NCBI GenBank assembly: GCA_008360975.2
Contig: CM039184.1
Location: 34,521,797-34,585,796 of the forward strand
Reading direction: 5' to 3'
DNA: 64,000 bases
Origin: Lichenostomus cassidix
Lineage: Eukaryota; Chordata; Aves; Passeriformes; Meliphagidae
The position numbers were made by a program, and so were the translations under genes. Numbering within the stretch: position 1 is the stretch's first letter; every line of letters begins with the position of its first letter. This document shows positions 60,531 through 64,000 of the stretch, one piece after another. The notes below the pieces were generated by a model. The model was not told the DNA's origin, made no database searches, and worked only from the letters and a program-made list of their open reading frames with translations.

Positions 60531-63500
60531 GTACCAGGTTTTAATCTATTTCTGGTTTGAGACCGGAATGTGATCATTTTCAGGTTTATTATGCCTCTTG
60601 TAAAGCACTATTGATTTCACTAAAGCATCCTTTTCAGGTGTTTACCTAAGAAGCAACAATCTTTTTGTACCCACAACTAGTCATAAATATTTGGGTCTGA
60701 GCATATCTGTTATTAAAAATGTCACAGATGGAATGTAACATGAGGGAAGGAAAATAATAGGTGGCAATGTCTTGTGGTTACTAAGAAATTGCAGAGCTCT
60801 TCCGGTAGTGATATGTGAGGCAAGGCAAGGAAAAGTGTAAGGTGCAATGTAGAACACATTTGCACTTTCTTAGTACAAGAAACACTTGCTAGACTGGATC
60901 AGCAAAAGAAGTATGAGCTCCTAATACAGCATGTATTAGACTTTATGGCCAGCATGATTATGCATTGAGAGGATTAAACTTCATACAGGATTTTATACAC
61001 TTAATGGGATATAAGGAGTTATTCCCATATGCTGGTGTATTTACTAACTTAAGTGAGGACACCAGAAAGCTGTTCCACCAGGATAAGGAATTCTGGGTTT
61101 CACAGAATGTTGCTGGAAATGGTATCTTATTCTACAAAATGGATGCAGACATTTCCCTGATTTTATTTTCTTAGAGAATACACCAATTCCTGCTTTAAAT
61201 TCTCCAGATTAATGTTTACACTAGAACCTGCTGAATAATTAAAAATTTGCTTAAATCCATTAAAGTAACTGTAGTTTCTTCATCTCACAAAAGGTCTTCA
61301 TTTTCTTTTATCTGGTCCTGATCTAAAATCTACAGGAGCCAAAGGAAACAGTTTCTTCAAATTCAGTATATTTATTTTTCCATTGAATATTTGTCATTCC
61401 TTACTGTAGATGAAAGGGATGTCTTGTGCTCATTTCTTTCTGACTCCTGTCCTTGGCCATATATGATCTGTTTTATATGGCCAGTGTAAATCTTACCATT
61501 TCAAGTGCTGTGACTCCTCCATTACATGCACATGGCTTTGCTTGCTAGCAGAGATTTCTGCTCCATCTCTAGGGCTTTTTGCCTTGATTACCTGGCATAT
61601 ATTTGTATACAAGTTGCCGTTCTCAGACCTAAGCAGGGATTTGCAGGGTGTTGTTGCTTTTGTGTTGCTTTGGCCTATTCTGGAGGCAAAGAGAGAAGGA
61701 TTATGCAAGCATTTTGGATTATCTCTGTGCTTAAACTGTAGATGTCTGCTAGAAAGAGTGTGCTTTCTTACCCATTTCTAGATGATTTCCACAGCTTGTG
61801 AGTAGAAGAGCAGGTTTCTTGGCAAAGAATACTTAATTCATCCACCTTAGAACTAGAGTTCGTAATAGGTCTGACACCTTTTTAAATGAGAAAGTGTATT
61901 AACAAGAAAATGCTTCTGTATTAAGACCATGACTTTGCAGTAAAACTTTATTTGTTAAAAATATCATAATTTTTTTCTTCTCATATAATGATTTCATCTC
62001 AATATTTTTAATGTGTTCATGAACCCATGTACTTTCACTATGACTGCTGAAGTTAAATGTTGCAGTTGATCTACACCAGTGTTTAAAATACTAGAGGGTT
62101 ATGCAGAACCTGCGAGTCTCATTTAAATGAGGGTTGGGAACTGACCAACACATTCACCTTCTCCCCTCAAGCTCTACCTCTGAGGTCTTCTATTTTAAGC
62201 CAGGGGCTGGCCTCCAACAGACCACAAACCATTGCATTTAATCAGTTTTGTTTGTTCATTTCTGTATGGCTTCCACATGTTTGTGTTACAAATTAATTGC
62301 TGACTTTTCCTGCATAAGTCATTGCTTGGTACTTGAAAATATTGATTATTTTCACATTATTTCTGTTTAGATTTTTAGACCTTACATAGGCTTTCAAAAA
62401 AGGTTGTCTGCAAGTATCAAGATTCAAAGAATTAAAAAATAAGTCATGCAAACCCCACAACTTTATCTAGCAATAAAATTGAGTGGTTGTTTAATCAATA
62501 GAAGCTCTTAATCAATAGAAGAGAAATACGTAACCTTGAAAATCATCATCAACTCAACTGAAATACAAACAGAAAAAATTTACAAAGTCTTTCTCGGCAA
62601 GTCAAGAAAGAGAAGGAAACAGTTATGAAGTATATATTAGAGAAATCTAAGATCTAATCGATGCTGCCATCTTTTTGTTCAGTTGGTATATAAAATTAGG
62701 AAACTTAACCAGAATGATGTTTAACCTCATTGGTTGTGTATCTTTGTTGCAAGATAACAAAATATTCATAGAAATTTTTTGTTTCATTACACTGACTGTA
62801 TTTTCCGATTTTGTTTCTCCTTTGCAGTTTTAGAATTAATATACAATATGTTTATTTTAATAATTAGTTGTTTCACATAACTTATCTTGTTGAACTGTTT
62901 GAAATGTGGAATGGAATATGCCATTTTCAATGTGAGAATAGTGTGTTGGTAATATATTTGAAACAAAATTTTAAGATGTTCATCTGAATTAGAAAAACCA
63001 AGCTCATGTTTGACTGGTGCTGACTTTTATTTTAAGAATGTATTTATACAACTTTTGTTTAAATGAGGCAGCCTTCATCACGGAGTTTGAAAAATACGGT
63101 AATATCTAAAGTGCTCGTGAAATAAAAATGAAAGCAACAACAAGCAAACATACCTCAAAACACTTTAGATTATTTAATGTATAAGAAGAAATAGAGGATG
63201 GGATAGGCAGGTATAAAAAGACAGCATTATATTTTAATCTCCTTGCATGAATTCAGCATAGTCTTTTGCTTACTATGGTTTTTGTCAATGCTCACCCCAG
63301 AGTTAGATTAGCCATAGATGCTGCAGTTACAGCAGCAGGCCAAGTCTTCCACAATACAGAAAATAATTTGCAGAAGCCTCTGAATATGAATAACGGAAAA
63401 GGTTTGAGTGGTTCAGTGAGGGCGAAAAAAGGCAATGCAAATGGATTCTTCTACTTACAGGTTTTAGGGTTCCTCTCTAAAGATTTCACCCTAACAAATT

Positions 63501-63861
63501 GGTTGCATTTAAAAGCCAAAAAAATCTTAAAGCTCTTTTACTCCATTGCATCTGTTCTTAGTACAATGGTTTATTTTAAAGCATTTAAACTCTGCCTGTC
63601 AAGTAAATTACATACCCAAGAACTACAACCAACAAGTACATTAGATGCAATACAGTCTGAGCTGGTATGCATTTTCAGCACTGTGATATGTGGTACCTCA
63701 GAAACTTTATAATGAAAAATGTCCTTTCCTGGTGAAATGTTCGTATTCCTTGGCACTCCAGTTCTAGCTTGTCGTCTTACTCTAAAATAACTGGGGGAAA
63801 GCAGTTCCTATTTTCTTGGGATCTCTTCTCATTCTTTCTTGACATGTTAGTCTTAATATTG

Positions 63862-63909
63862 ATTTTTTTTTTTGGTTAAGTTTGATTTTTTTTTTCCTTT
63901 TTTTTTTTT
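63862..63909. repeat. T-rich low-complexity tract
   Basis: Three T runs separated by short GGTTAAG-like and CC spacers. It is simple low-complexity sequence at the end of the window. Confidence 0.6.
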
Positions 63910-64000
63910 AATCTGGAGCGAAAAGTGGACTCTCACAGACAAATTAAGGGAAAATATTTATGCTTTTAAGACCCCATACTTAAAGTCTATGTTTAACCTC

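Larger units (their letters stand above)
59681..64000. other. Stretch without recognised genes
   Basis: No gene or mobile element is recognised. It includes a 19-base poly(A) at 60512-60530, a 9-bp inverted repeat at 61455-61482 and a T-rich tract at 63862-63909. The longest open frame is 148 codons at 63266-63712 on the plus strand. It has mixed composition and no domain that I recognise, and is within chance expectation for a window of this size. Confidence 0.5.

Noticed and set aside
1..64000. tRNA, rRNA, spliceosomal RNA, CRISPR array, operon or other multi-gene system
   Set aside because: I saw no tRNA-like B boxes in context, no snRNA signatures and no regularly spaced repeats. The window looks like avian non-coding DNA, and I found no support for an undescribed system beyond the weak exon model at 40.8-43.8 kb.

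Overview
This window looks like AT-rich, largely non-coding DNA from a bird nucleus. The evidence is its mobile elements. There are several fragments of CR1 LINEs with the avian 3' end, ending in an ATTCTRTGA-type tail. One solo LTR matches the avian ERVL family that is abundant in Neoaves. Another is a CpG-rich solo LTR of endogenous retrovirus class II type. The family names rest on remembered consensus features, not on a database search. A neoavian bird is the best reading; I cannot name the species.

Layout. Positions 1-8181 hold no gene or element I can identify, only low-complexity tracts and a small tandem duplication. A minus-strand CR1 lies at 8182-8605 and still shows the end of its ORF2. 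Positions 8606-21132 are unannotatable apart from short repeats. An ERVL-type solo LTR lies on the plus strand at 21133-21708. Two simple repeats follow at about 24.7 and 25.2 kb. At 27.2-28.5 kb a plus-strand CR1 is followed, 8 bp after its tail, by a 680-bp minus-strand solo LTR with a perfect 6-bp target-site duplication. From 28.5 to 40.8 kb there is little beyond an A/C-rich tract, one weak exon candidate near 37.7 kb and a perfect 14-bp hairpin near 33.5 kb. At 40.8-43.8 kb three segments have good splice signals, stay open in a shared phase and are followed by AATAAA. They could be a small unknown gene, but this is speculative.

The last third contains a CR1 scrap at 48.9 kb, a CR1 scrap at 54.5 kb, an olfactory receptor pseudogene at 55.0-55.4 kb, a T/G-rich tract at 57.0 kb and a CR1 tail at 59.6 kb. 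The olfactory receptor relic is the only remnant of a host protein-coding gene that I recognise, and it is broken by frameshifts and stops.

I found no intact known gene, no RNA gene and no multi-gene system. The window is best read as intergenic or long-intron sequence. Most longer open frames are shadows of LTR or CR1 sequence, or of a length expected by chance at this base composition.
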